Assembly: GCA_903838355.1 (NCBI GenBank)
Contig: CAILYC010000039.1
Span: forward strand, 1-64,000
Direction: 5' to 3'
DNA length: 64,000 nt
Origin: an uncultured Burkholderiales bacterium
Lineage (GTDB): Bacteria > Pseudomonadota > Gammaproteobacteria > Burkholderiales > Burkholderiaceae_C
Shown: one piece after another, positions 9,028 to 17,439 of the stretch
Layout: each line of letters starts with the position of its first letter
Position numbering within the stretch: position 1 is the stretch's first letter
Position numbers and translations under genes: made by a program
The notes under the pieces: model-generated
Databases searched by the model: none
What the model saw: only the letters and a program-made list of their open reading frames with translations
What the model was told of the DNA's origin: nothing

Positions 9028-9534
9028 ATGCCAAGCACCGACACTTTATCCTCTCAGGCTGATCGCTTGAACACCAAAGGCCCGAAGCTTTGGGTCGATG
9101 CTTTGGGTGTTTGGCATTTGAGTGTGAGCCTAGAGGTCCATGATCATGTGACCGTGGTTCGGGCCTTTCCCATCACGAGTCCAGACGATGGGGTATCCAT
9201 ATTGAGTCGAGATGGCAAAGAGCTCTGTTGGTTTGATTCCTTGGCCGCGATCGCAGGCGAGCTCAAAGAGGCTGTGCTGCAGTGCTTGGAGATGCGAGAG
9301 TTCATGCCTGAAATCTTGAAACTCGAATCTGTGAGCGGCTTTGTCACCCCATGCAACTGGCGCATCCAAACCAATCGTGGTGAGACTCAACTCCTTCTCA
9401 ATGGAGAAGAAGACATCAAACGGCTCAATGCCAACACACTCATCGTCTCGGATGCCTTTGGGGTACAGTTTTTGATCAAAGACTTGTCCAGCATGGACCG
9501 ATTGAGTCGCAAACTGCTGGATCGTTTTTTGTGA
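9028..9534 (+). CDS. DUF1854 family protein, cyanophycin-associated
   Basis: A 168-residue soluble protein with no signal peptide or membrane segment. The C-terminal half carries the family hallmarks: CWFDSLAAI, MREFMPEI, a W-R-I-x-T-x-R-G-x-T stretch, EEDIKRL, and the strongly conserved ending SRKLLDRFL. It follows the ABC gene by 54 bp on the same strand, so the two are probably co-transcribed. DUF1854 genes commonly accompany cphA loci in betaproteobacteria. No biochemical role is established to my knowledge; an accessory or regulatory partner of the ABC protein is a reasonable guess because the two genes travel together. Confidence 0.85.
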   Translation: MPSTDTLSSQADRLNTKGPKLWVDALGVWHLSVSLEVHDHVTVVRAFPITSPDDGVSILSRDGKELCWFDSLAAIAGELKEAVLQCLEMREFMPEILKLESVSGFVTPCNWRIQTNRGETQLLLNGEEDIKRLNANTLIVSDAFGVQFLIKDLSSMDRLSRKLLDRFL

Positions 9535-9552
9535 AAACCGCAGGCGGCCTCG

Positions 9553-9601
9553 TTCATTTCGCCAAATGAATTCTCCCACCGCTAAGCCTGGGCTGTAGCG
9601 G
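9553..9601. terminator. Two adjacent hairpins downstream of the DUF1854 gene
   Basis: TTCATTT-CGCC-AAATGAA (9553-9570) is a perfect seven-base stem with a four-base loop. It is followed by CCGCTAAGCC-TG-GGCTGTAGCGG (9579-9601), a ten-pair stem with one bulge. They lie 18-67 bp after the DUF1854 stop. No clean T-run follows on the plus strand, so termination may be weak or the hairpins may serve as 3' end stabilisers. Confidence 0.5.
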
Positions 9602-9764
9602 GGGTTTCTTGGGTCAACGACCCTAGCGCCTGGGTGTTGCCACTCAGAAGAGCCACCCACCTTGTTTTTTGTAATGCCACTCTTTTGCCCATCTTGTGAA
9701 CGCAGGCACCACTGAGCACCAACCAGACCCCACCCTGTCTCGCGCCGAGAGTGGGGGGATTCGC

Positions 9765-10145
9765 TCACATTTGTTCAAGCCACGACACATGCGCGCTCAC
9801 GACCAACCAGCGGTTGTCCTTCTTGATCCAAGTTTGGGTTTGCCGGCCGGCTTTGCCAGAACTCAAGTTGACATACTCAATATGGGTGCACCCTAGCGAA
9901 TCGCCGTAAGTGGTGATCGATTGTCGCTTGATGGTTCGGTTGAGTCCCTTGGGAGATCGAGAGTTGCGAAACTCTTGTATTTCAGCGTATCCGTACAAGT
10001 TCTCACCCGCGCCATACCGAATGGTGCGAGGATCATTCCAAAACAATCGGTCCAAAGTTTCAACATCATTGTTGACCAAGGCCTGTTCATATTCGGCAAA
10101 GACCAAGGTCAACTCTTGCAGTGTATTTGTCTGATCAATGATCAT
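9765..10145 (-). CDS. hpxZ: HpxZ-like protein (AtzH/DUF3225, SnoaL-like fold)
   Basis: A 126-residue protein of the NTF2/SnoaL-like fold. The sequence IIDQTNTLQELTLVFAEYEQALVNNDVETLDRLFW then RYGAGENLYGYAEIQEFR and the ending GRQTQTWIKKDNRWLVVSAHVSWL are typical of HpxZ of the oxalurate/purine pathway and of AtzH, reported to act on 1,3-dicarboxyurea in cyanuric acid breakdown. It is the last gene of the minus-strand arm, 22 bp after the DUF1116 gene. Its usual partners HpxX and HpxY lie on the plus-strand arm of the same cluster (20804-22402), which supports one shared pathway. Exact substrate here is unknown. Confidence 0.82.
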   Translation of the reverse strand: MIIDQTNTLQELTLVFAEYEQALVNNDVETLDRLFWNDPRTIRYGAGENLYGYAEIQEFRNSRSPKGLNRTIKRQSITTYGDSLGCTHIEYVNLSSGKAGRQTQTWIKKDNRWLVVSAHVSWLEQM

Positions 10146-10167
10146 GGAGGAGGGTGTTTCGGTTAGG

Positions 10168-11535
10168 TTAAAGATGGCTGGGATCTGGGGTGTGCAGTTG
10201 CGTTGCGGCTTGTGCGCTCAAAACTGGATCCAATTCGTAAACGCCACGACCCAAGAGTCCACTCACGCCATCATTGGCCAACATGGCGATGTTGATCAGT
10301 GGGTTGCAATGCAGCTCGACAATGCGAAGAACATCCAAGCCACAGCGTACCTTGGTCTCCTTCATGTCCTTTGCAACCTCGGTGGGCCCCAAGATACTGC
10401 CATTGAAATGGTCATGGTCCATGGCCATGATTTTCTTGGAGCGAGTGGCATAGTCTTGGGGGCAAAAGGGTTGTAAAGATTGCATGACCGTTGGGCTGGC
10501 GTTGATCAGTTGTCCGCCAAAGCCCATGGCATCAATCACACAACTGTCGCCCACGGCAGCTTCGATGGCAACGGTTGGATGGGCGTGAACAAAGCGTGTG
10601 CCCTTGGGGGCAGTTGAGGCTTGGCACAACCACTGCATTGGGGCTTGAGAGGTGGACAATCCCATGCTCTGTCCATTGCCACCCAGACGTGTGATGAAGC
10701 TGCAAAAGGGAATGGCCTCAATGCTGGTGAGCATCAATTTGCAAGCGGCCATCCAAGGTGTTAAGAAAAACCCTGGATTGCTTTTGATCAACTCCTCCAC
10801 GACGAGAGTTTGGTCGAGGGCAAATGAAGATTGCTTGAGTCGTGTATGAATCTCTTGGCCCAAAGCCTGCGTTGCTGCTGTCGTGCTTGAATGCAATTCG
10901 TCCCCGCCTTGGAGGCCCAATAAAGCGAAATCAAAGAGTTCTATTGGCATCTTCAATACAGCCATCATTGCACGGGTCAAGAGTGTGTCGCGCAGAGTGA
11001 GTGTGCTCAAGACCCCTGGGTTGTTGGTGCCAAATCGAATGTCCGCGCCCGGCCCACTTGCAAGCGGTGCAAAACAAGCGGGCAAAGTGGACTTGGCATC
11101 CTTCACGCAAAGCAAGGATGTTTTGGGTGAAATGGTGGCAGCCAGTGGGGTCACGCAGCGGAAATCTTGTGCAGGTTTAAGCTCAATCAGTCCACGCTCT
11201 AAAAGTGCCAAAACCTCTAGCTCGTTGTTGGCCCATCCTTCGTAAATCGCTGACAATACAATGGACGATTGAATGGTTTTGGGTAGACTTTTTGTGTCTT
11301 TGAAGGGAGGTCCTGCATGGAGCAGTGTGTAATTCTTGAGACCCAAAACCGACATGGCCGAACCAACTGCTGTGAGTTGAGGCCGGACACGAAGCATTTT
11401 TTGTGCTGCAGCCTCGTTGGCCAGTCGGTTCAATTGCTTGAATTCGTTCATTAAAACTTGATCCAAGCTTTCATCGGGTATTGGGGGCAACAATGCTGCG
11501 GTGTGTGGGATTTTTTCAGGCTTGACGTCTTGCAT
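10168..11535 (-). CDS. DUF1116 protein, AllG/YlbE-like
   Basis: About 455 residues belonging to DUF1116 (YahG/YlbE family). Typical segments are RPQLTAVGSAMSVLG, LLHAGPPF near the N-terminus, GADIRFGTNNPGV in the middle and LGRGVYELDPVL at the end. In E. coli the family member YlbE (AllG) is one of three proteins reported to form oxamate carbamoyltransferase, which splits oxalurate into oxamate and carbamoyl phosphate. Here neither FdrA/AllF nor an AllH (DUF2877) partner is in the window. It overlaps the end of the molybdenum-hydroxylase small subunit gene by 20 bp, so it is tightly coupled to it. The ATG at 11535 is preferred over an in-frame GTG at 11544. The function assignment is by analogy. 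Confidence 0.75.
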   Translation of the reverse strand: MQDVKPEKIPHTAALLPPIPDESLDQVLMNEFKQLNRLANEAAAQKMLRVRPQLTAVGSAMSVLGLKNYTLLHAGPPFKDTKSLPKTIQSSIVLSAIYEGWANNELEVLALLERGLIELKPAQDFRCVTPLAATISPKTSLLCVKDAKSTLPACFAPLASGPGADIRFGTNNPGVLSTLTLRDTLLTRAMMAVLKMPIELFDFALLGLQGGDELHSSTTAATQALGQEIHTRLKQSSFALDQTLVVEELIKSNPGFFLTPWMAACKLMLTSIEAIPFCSFITRLGGNGQSMGLSTSQAPMQWLCQASTAPKGTRFVHAHPTVAIEAAVGDSCVIDAMGFGGQLINASPTVMQSLQPFCPQDYATRSKKIMAMDHDHFNGSILGPTEVAKDMKETKVRCGLDVLRIVELHCNPLINIAMLANDGVSGLLGRGVYELDPVLSAQAATQLHTPDPSHL

Positions 11536-11992
11536 GCAATACACTCAAAATGGCCTTGACGATGCCACTGTATCCCGTACAACGGCATAAATTACCGGCC
11601 AATTCTTTTCTCACCCGCGCTTCATCGGCCAGTGCAATTCTGTTGACGATATCGTGCGCCGTCATCAGCATACCTGGTGTGCAGTAGCCGCATTGAAGGG
11701 CATGCTCTTTGGAGAATGCCTCTCTCAATGCAGACATGGTGTCATCGTTTTGAAAATCCTCAATGGTTCTCACCTTTTTGGATTCGCAAGAGGCGGCCAA
11801 GGTAATGCATGAACGTGCGGGTGTCCCTTCAATCTGTAAGGTGCACGCGCCACACACGCCATGCTCGCAGCCGAGATTCGTTCCTGTGAGCAGTAAATCT
11901 TCGCGTAAAAAATCTGCCAGACTCGTGCGCGCTTGAATCTGGCGATCAAGGATTTGGCCGTTAACGCTTAAGCTCAGGGTAATGGTTTGCAT
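11516..11992 (-). CDS. Molybdenum hydroxylase small subunit, two [2Fe-2S] clusters
   Basis: Electron-transfer subunit of a xanthine dehydrogenase/CO dehydrogenase-family molybdenum hydroxylase; 158 residues. The plant-ferredoxin-type cluster ligands are Cys42, Cys47, Cys50 and Cys62 (GCEHGVCGACTLQ). The second cluster, in the helical domain, uses Cys101, Cys104, Cys136 and Cys138 (CGYCTPGM and CRCTGY). All eight cysteines are present, so the subunit looks functional. It follows the FAD subunit gene by 18 bp and runs into the DUF1116 gene, forming the L-M-S order of separate-subunit enzymes. It passes electrons from the Mo centre to the FAD subunit. Confidence 0.93.
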   Translation of the reverse strand: MQTITLSLSVNGQILDRQIQARTSLADFLREDLLLTGTNLGCEHGVCGACTLQIEGTPARSCITLAASCESKKVRTIEDFQNDDTMSALREAFSKEHALQCGYCTPGMLMTAHDIVNRIALADEARVRKELAGNLCRCTGYSGIVKAILSVLHARRQA

Positions 11993-12010
11993 GACAGTTT
12001 TACTTCGGTT

Positions 12011-12856
12011 TTAACGCTGGATTTGATCTTGAGACTTGATCATTTGAATGGCCCGTGCAACAGCGACGACATGGTTTTGAAGTTCAAATGCATCTGCTTC
12101 CAAGCCGTGGTGGAGCAGTGACGATTGAATGGTGTTTTTATTGCAGTCGTTCAAAAGTGTCTTGGCGTCATCGATTAAAAGGGGTGTTGAGCTCGTTGCG
12201 CCCACAACCATGCGATACAGCCCAAGACTTTGAATTTGCAAGACGGCTGCGATGGATTGGGCGAATTCACCCGGTTTTTGGCATATTTTGTAGTACCCCC
12301 ACTGCGCATCGGCTGGAAAAGCCGTGATGGTAATGCGGTTGAGGATTTCATCTTCTTGCAGTTGCGTGGTGAACGCACCGAGCATGAAGTCGCTGGCTAG
12401 AACTTGCCGAGTTTGCACGCTGCCACTCGCATCTAGGCGCGCGAGCTCCAGTGTCGCATTGAGCAGCATCATGGTGCTCACCCAATCGGCCGCAGGGTCG
12501 GCGTGGCATAAACTGCCGCCCAGAGTGCCTTGGTTGCGGATGGCCCGGTAGGCAATGTTGGCCGCCACAAAGGGCAAGAGCCCATGGGTCACGTCGGGCA
12601 CCACTTTGTCTTCAATTTTTGCGTGGGTGATCAATGCCCCAAGGCTGAGTTTGGCGTCATGCAGGCGGTGTGATTTGAGTTCTGCCAATCGTTGAAGGCT
12701 GATCAATTGATCGGGCTGCGCCAGTCTTAAATTAAGCATGGGACCCATGGATTGCCCCCCACCCAGAAATTTGCTGTGGTGAGGACTTTGGGACTGAAGA
12801 GTCAAAGCTTGGAGAAGCTGAGTGGGCAGCTCAAAATCAAATGCGGCAGACTTCAT
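12011..12856 (-). CDS. Molybdenum hydroxylase medium subunit, FAD-binding
   Basis: A 281-residue FAD subunit of the same molybdenum hydroxylase. The flavin-binding signatures of the PCMH-type fold are present: GGGQSMGPMLNLRLAQP near residue 31 and IRNQGTLGGSLCHADPAADW near residue 105. The C-terminal CO_deh_flav_C-like part (KICQKPGEFAQSIAAV) is also recognisable. Length is normal for coxM-type subunits. Its ATG overlaps the end of the large subunit gene by four bases (ATGA at 12853-12856). It should take electrons from the iron-sulphur subunit and pass them to an unidentified acceptor. Confidence 0.93.
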   Translation of the reverse strand: MKSAAFDFELPTQLLQALTLQSQSPHHSKFLGGGQSMGPMLNLRLAQPDQLISLQRLAELKSHRLHDAKLSLGALITHAKIEDKVVPDVTHGLLPFVAANIAYRAIRNQGTLGGSLCHADPAADWVSTMMLLNATLELARLDASGSVQTRQVLASDFMLGAFTTQLQEDEILNRITITAFPADAQWGYYKICQKPGEFAQSIAAVLQIQSLGLYRMVVGATSSTPLLIDDAKTLLNDCNKNTIQSSLLHHGLEADAFELQNHVVAVARAIQMIKSQDQIQR

Positions 12857-15246
12857 GGTTGCATCACTCCAGCATGCCCAGCCATCTGAGCTTTGGCCTT
12901 TGCCAAAGCATTCACGATTTTTCTGGGGGTGATGGGCAACTCGGTCATCTCTACCCCATAAATGCGCAAGGCATCATTGACCGCATTGGCGATGGCGGCC
13001 GGCGGGCCAATGGCACCCCCTTCCCCAATGCCTTTTTGACCAAAACTCGTGTAAGGCGAGGGCGTCTCCAGATGAACAATGGTGGGGGTTGGGACTTCAG
13101 TAGCACCGGGCAAGCAATAGTCGGCAAGGGTTGAGGCCTGGGGTTGGCCTTGATCGTCATAGTTCATCTCCTCATAAAGTGCTGTTCCAATGCCCTGGGC
13201 TAAGCCACCGATGATTTGACCCTCCACGATCATGGGGTTGATCATGACGCCAGCATCTTCTGCAATGACGTAGTCTAAAATTTTGACCTGGCCCGTTTGT
13301 GTGTCTACACTCAGTGCAACAGCGTGGCAGGCATAGCTGAAAGTGCCGGTGTCGACCAAGGGTTTGTAGCCAGCGGTGACCTCGAGTCCTGCTGGATCTG
13401 CATCGGGGGGCAAGCGTTGGGGTTGGCGGTACCAGACATGACAAATTTCAGCCATGGTGAGACTTTTTTGACCATCTAGACTTTGAATGCATTGGTTGAC
13501 TGTATTCAGGTCACTGGGCTCGCTACAGAGTAAAAAACTTGCAATCTTGATGAGACGTTCGTGCAGTTGTTTGCAGGCCTGTGCCACAGCACCGCCAGAC
13601 ATCACCATGCAACGCGAACCCCACGTTCCCGTGGAGTAAGGCGTCATGGCGGTGTCGCCATGCAGCACCCTGACTTGACTTGGATCGATGCCAAGAATTT
13701 CATGGGCGACTTGGGATAAAGTGGTCTCCAAACCTTGGCCGTGTGAGTGAGCGCCAATGCGCAACTCGAGCAATCCGTCTGGTGTCATCCTGGCGTGGCA
13801 CTGTTCATGGCCTGGGACCATGGGGATGCCCCATCCATGATAGACCGATGTGCCGTGGGCCGCTTGTTCGCAATACACCGCTAGGCCCACGCCGATCAGC
13901 GCTTTGTCAGCGTCTTTTTTGTTGTCATGGCGTTGCAGATCCCGCCACTTCTGGAGGTCCAATGCCTCAATGGCTTTCTCGACAGCCAGGTGGTAGTTGC
14001 CCGAATCAAAATGTTTCCCCGTGATATTGTCATAAGGCATCTCATCTTTGGAGATGAGGCTGTTGAGCCTGAGTTGGTAAGGCTCAATGCCCATCTTTAT
14101 GGCCAAGGCATCCATCATGACTTCAAGAGCAAAACAAACATCGGTTCTGGCCACGCCGCGGTAAGGCAGAATCGGTGGTTTGTTAGTGGCCACAGACCAA
14201 GCGGTGCATTCATAGCCTTGCATTTTGTAGGGCCCCGGCAAGATGGACACGACTTGGGCTGCTTCCAAGCAGGCTGAGAAAGGGTAAGAGGAATAGGCCC
14301 CTGAGTCAACAGTGGCTTCGCACTCGATTCCCAAAAGCCGTCCGTGGTCATCACCATAGACCGTGATGACATAGGCGTGTTCTCTACAATTGGCATTGGC
14401 GGTGAGTTGCTCGCGGCGGTCTTCAATCCATTTGACCGGTTTGTCCAAATGCATGCACAACCAAGCCAGACAAATCTCTTCTGGCAGCAAGATGCCTTTG
14501 TAGCCAAACCCTCCCCCCACATCGGGGGCAACCACACGAATGCTGGCTTGGTCTAGACCCAAGCATTCGGACAGTCCTGCTCGGTTGATGTGCGGCATTT
14601 GCGCAGCACTGTACATGATCAGTTGCTCAAGTCGCGCATTCCATTGGCAGACCACACCACGGCCTTCCATCGGCGACATGACTTGTCTCGCAGTTTTGAG
14701 CTGTTTGGTGATTTTGTGCTTGGCACTGGCCCGTATTTGCGATAGCTCACCCGTTTTTTTGCTGGTTAAAAAGATGTTGTCCCCCCAGTGCTCATGGACC
14801 AAGGCGGGCGGTGCTGTGCGTGCTGTGATCATGTCCATGACACAGGGGATGTCGTCATAGTCAACCATCACTTGTTGGGCAATATCCTCGGCCTCAGCGC
14901 GAGAGGGGGCCACGCACATGGCGACCAATTCTCCGACTTGACGAACTTTTCCCTTGGCCAGTGGCCACTGATCACTGGCCTTGAAGCCTTCGAGCTGGGT
15001 TTGAGCTTGTATGGGTTTGACCCCATACAGGTCGTCCATTGTGAAGACCTGGCTCTCAAAACCAAGAGGTTTTTGAATGTTGCGCAAATGGGCATGCGCA
15101 ACGCTTGAGCGAACAAAAGCCACTTCGAGCATGCCGGAGACGTGAATGTTGGCAACGTACTCACCTCGACCCGATAAAAAGCGATTGTCCTCTTTTCTGA
15201 GAAGGCTCGCGCCAACCCCCAGCCTGCTGCTTTGGTTCTTGTTCAT
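12853..15246 (-). CDS. Molybdenum hydroxylase large (catalytic) subunit, form II type
   Basis: Catalytic subunit (797 residues) carrying the molybdenum-pterin cofactor. N-terminal domain starts RLGVGASLLRKEDNRFLSGRGEYV. Cofactor-binding segments include GGGFGYKG, HSHGQGLETTLSQVAHEILG and GTWGSRCMVMSGGA. The active-site loop reads PYRGVART rather than the AYRCSFR of true aerobic CO dehydrogenase, and the catalytic glutamate motif GQKGIGEGGAIGPP is intact. It is therefore a hydroxylase of an organic substrate, probably an N-heterocycle given its neighbours. The ATG at 15246 overlaps the metallohydrolase stop (TGATG); an upstream in-frame GTG at 15249 is possible. The MocA-like gene at 22419-23051 could mature its cofactor. 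Confidence 0.92.
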   Translation of the reverse strand: MNKNQSSRLGVGASLLRKEDNRFLSGRGEYVANIHVSGMLEVAFVRSSVAHAHLRNIQKPLGFESQVFTMDDLYGVKPIQAQTQLEGFKASDQWPLAKGKVRQVGELVAMCVAPSRAEAEDIAQQVMVDYDDIPCVMDMITARTAPPALVHEHWGDNIFLTSKKTGELSQIRASAKHKITKQLKTARQVMSPMEGRGVVCQWNARLEQLIMYSAAQMPHINRAGLSECLGLDQASIRVVAPDVGGGFGYKGILLPEEICLAWLCMHLDKPVKWIEDRREQLTANANCREHAYVITVYGDDHGRLLGIECEATVDSGAYSSYPFSACLEAAQVVSILPGPYKMQGYECTAWSVATNKPPILPYRGVARTDVCFALEVMMDALAIKMGIEPYQLRLNSLISKDEMPYDNITGKHFDSGNYHLAVEKAIEALDLQKWRDLQRHDNKKDADKALIGVGLAVYCEQAAHGTSVYHGWGIPMVPGHEQCHARMTPDGLLELRIGAHSHGQGLETTLSQVAHEILGIDPSQVRVLHGDTAMTPYSTGTWGSRCMVMSGGAVAQACKQLHERLIKIASFLLCSEPSDLNTVNQCIQSLDGQKSLTMAEICHVWYRQPQRLPPDADPAGLEVTAGYKPLVDTGTFSYACHAVALSVDTQTGQVKILDYVIAEDAGVMINPMIVEGQIIGGLAQGIGTALYEEMNYDDQGQPQASTLADYCLPGATEVPTPTIVHLETPSPYTSFGQKGIGEGGAIGPPAAIANAVNDALRIYGVEMTELPITPRKIVNALAKAKAQMAGHAGVMQP

Positions 15247-16520
15247 CACGCGGCCATCTCTAACTCAGACAATTGTGGCAATATATTGGCATTGGCGGGG
15301 TAATAAATACCTTGGCGCAAACAAAAGTCTGGACTCAAGAGTCGATCTGCTTTCACGCGTGTGCCTTCATTGTCTTTGAGCCACCACTTGCCTCGGTGGT
15401 CGTTCAAGACGGTGATATCGGCTGTGCTTGAGACCTTCAAGCACCCGACCTCTTCTCCCAAGCCCGCCATGGCCGCTGGGGCAGAGGTCACCATGGGAAT
15501 GATGTCTTGAAGTTTAAGGCCCAAGGCCAGCATGGTCGTCATGGTGGAGACCAATGAGAATTTGACGCTGCCAGCGAACATGTGCTCAGTGTCAGAATGT
15601 TCGTCGGGTGTTCCTGCGGGTTTGGGGATGTGACTGTTATAGCCATGCAAGTCCGCACCCAAGGTATCAGGAACAATGCCAGCATCCAGTGAAATGCGGG
15701 CCATGTTGAAGCTAAAGTGTGAACCGTGTCCTACATCGATTTTCAAGCCCCTGGCCATGGCCTCTTTAACGATCGGGTGAACTTGCCCTTTGCGGTTGAC
15801 AAATCCGCCTGGGTGACGTGTGAAAGGGTGCGCCAAAATGTCGCCTGGTTTTAACAGGTCGACCACTTGCTCCAGAATGGTGTCAGCATCGACACTTTGA
15901 TCGCCATCGTAGGGGACGGGCCAGAGTTGACCAAAATGGATGTAAAGCGGCAACTTGGTTTGTGTGGCTATTTCTGCGCAAAGCTCCATGACTTTCACGC
16001 CCCACCTGGCAAATCCACCCAATTCTGCATGGGCTTTGAGTCCTTTTACAATGTCTCGGTTGGCCATGGCGCTTTTGACGGTGGCGTCCACATCAAGGCA
16101 ATCTGGTTTATAAAGAGATGGGTAGTAATGTCCCTCTAGTCCTCCCACCAAATAGGAGGACAAGAAGGCAACGACCTTGCTTTTTTTGGACTCTACAACA
16201 TACCGTCTAAACGCGGGCAGGGTAATGCATGAGGGTCCTCCTTGGTCAATCAAGGTGGTCACGCCCGAGTAAACCCCTGAGAGGTCCGCATCCACTCCAA
16301 AACGCCCGGTGACCAAATCAAAAACATGGGCATGGGTATCGATTAGGCCTGGCAGAACCAACTTTTCACGGACTTGTAGAGTCTGGCTTGCCAAATTGGC
16401 GTCAATTTGAGGGGCAATGGCGACAATTTTGCCGTCCTTGATGGCGATGTCCATCACGCCATCGAGTTGCTGAGTCGGATCGATCACATGTCCGTGTTGC
16501 AGCAAAGTGTCATACATCAT
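15246..16520 (-). CDS. Amidohydrolase/deacetylase-family metallohydrolase
   Basis: About 424 residues of the amidohydrolase superfamily, close to dihydroorotase/dihydropyrimidinase-like and AHA_3915/EF_0837-type metallohydrolases. The metal-site motifs are visible: GLIDTHAHVFD after strand 1, LYIHFGQLW, HPFTRHPGG, DVGHGSHFSF and the aspartate motif GADLHGYNS. Such enzymes cleave cyclic amides or N-acyl groups. In this operon, opening of an oxidised heterocyclic ring is a natural guess. The start is placed at the first of two adjacent ATGs (16520); the frame stays open to 16541. It is the second gene of the minus arm, 83 bp after the DUF1989 gene, and overlaps the molybdenum hydroxylase large subunit gene. 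Confidence 0.82.
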   Translation of the reverse strand: MMYDTLLQHGHVIDPTQQLDGVMDIAIKDGKIVAIAPQIDANLASQTLQVREKLVLPGLIDTHAHVFDLVTGRFGVDADLSGVYSGVTTLIDQGGPSCITLPAFRRYVVESKKSKVVAFLSSYLVGGLEGHYYPSLYKPDCLDVDATVKSAMANRDIVKGLKAHAELGGFARWGVKVMELCAEIATQTKLPLYIHFGQLWPVPYDGDQSVDADTILEQVVDLLKPGDILAHPFTRHPGGFVNRKGQVHPIVKEAMARGLKIDVGHGSHFSFNMARISLDAGIVPDTLGADLHGYNSHIPKPAGTPDEHSDTEHMFAGSVKFSLVSTMTTMLALGLKLQDIIPMVTSAPAAMAGLGEEVGCLKVSSTADITVLNDHRGKWWLKDNEGTRVKADRLLSPDFCLRQGIYYPANANILPQLSELEMAA

Positions 16521-16603
16521 GGAGTTTCCAATCAAATGCAATGATGAAGGGTTGATGGGTGCTGTGCACTGAAGATGGGGGAGTGAAGGCCGTTCTAGCG
16601 CTT

Positions 16604-17227
16604 TTACTGTTGATCCCAGATCGAAACTTCGATGGGGGTTGGCTTGAAGCCGGCCGCTGCATTGTGTTCTTGAGGGCAGTTAGAGATGACGGCGATGATG
16701 GGCATTTCGGCACGCAGTAAGACATGGTCACCGGGTTTAGATGTGCTTGGAACAATTTCAACTTCGCCGTGAGGCCCGACTGTGACTCGCATAAAAAAAT
16801 TGATATTGGAGACTATGTCAGAAGTGGACATAGACCATTTGGCCAGTTCGGCGGTGAAGTTGGCGCGACAACTCTGGGTTTTGACAACGCCATAGCGCAC
16901 GTAGTCAATTTCATTGCTGCAGCAACCGGCCAAAGTATCGTGCAAGCCACAGGTGTCTTCAACCAGGGTGAACATTTTTTTTGCAAGATCAGAATAAATG
17001 ACGTGATTTTTTTCAATATAAAGTGATTTATTGAGCTTGACCGTATTGGGGATGTTGAGTCGATCGATAGGCAACTCGGCAGAGAAACACAAAAAATCGA
17101 CAGCTTGCTGGCCTTCAAGATCGATAATTTTTAAAAATTGCCCTTTCTCGATTCTTCGAGACCAACGACCCTTGGCGGCGATCACCTCTTGGTACAAGGG
17201 CTTGACGAGGGTTTGGGTTTGAGACAT
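16604..17227 (-). CDS. DUF1989 / urea-carboxylase-associated family protein
   Basis: A 207-residue protein of the family once called urea amidolyase-associated proteins (UAAP1/UAAP2). Members acting with guanidine carboxylase are now described as carboxyguanidine deiminase subunits. Likely metal ligands and core motifs are present: D91-T-C93-G-L-H96 followed by Cys101/Cys102 and N105, then C120-R-A-N-F, and NFFMRV further on. It is the first gene of the minus arm, reading away from the regulatory gap. Unlike the guanidine loci, there is only one DUF1989 gene and no carboxylase or allophanate hydrolase nearby. It may deiminate an amidine- or guanidine-containing intermediate; this is inference. 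Confidence 0.82.
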   Translation of the reverse strand: MSQTQTLVKPLYQEVIAAKGRWSRRIEKGQFLKIIDLEGQQAVDFLCFSAELPIDRLNIPNTVKLNKSLYIEKNHVIYSDLAKKMFTLVEDTCGLHDTLAGCCSNEIDYVRYGVVKTQSCRANFTAELAKWSMSTSDIVSNINFFMRVTVGPHGEVEIVPSTSKPGDHVLLRAEMPIIAVISNCPQEHNAAAGFKPTPIEVSIWDQQ

Positions 17228-17439
17228 GCGAAGATTCCTTCAGTAATAAAATGGATGCAAACATTGTTTCAATCGAAGCAATGTTGAGGTTCTTCTAGCA
17301 TAAGTCGAGCCAATGCCAATGCCAATGAGGTCTGCGCCAATGACCGATCATCAGCATGAGCGCTCATCAAGCGTGTCCATGAGAACAAAGATCAGTGCCT
17401 GTGTTTTTCTAGAAGGCCTTTAATTGGGCGTGAAGGTTT

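Noticed and set aside
12853-15246. Aerobic carbon monoxide dehydrogenase large subunit
   Set aside because: The diagnostic AYRCSFR loop is absent (PYRGVART instead), and the neighbours are ureide/heterocycle genes, not CO oxidation accessory genes.
17255-17272. Sigma-54 promoter for the minus-strand arm
   Set aside because: On the minus strand the -12 GC and spacing are acceptable, but the -24 element reads GA instead of GG and lacks the CAC, so the match is too weak to call.
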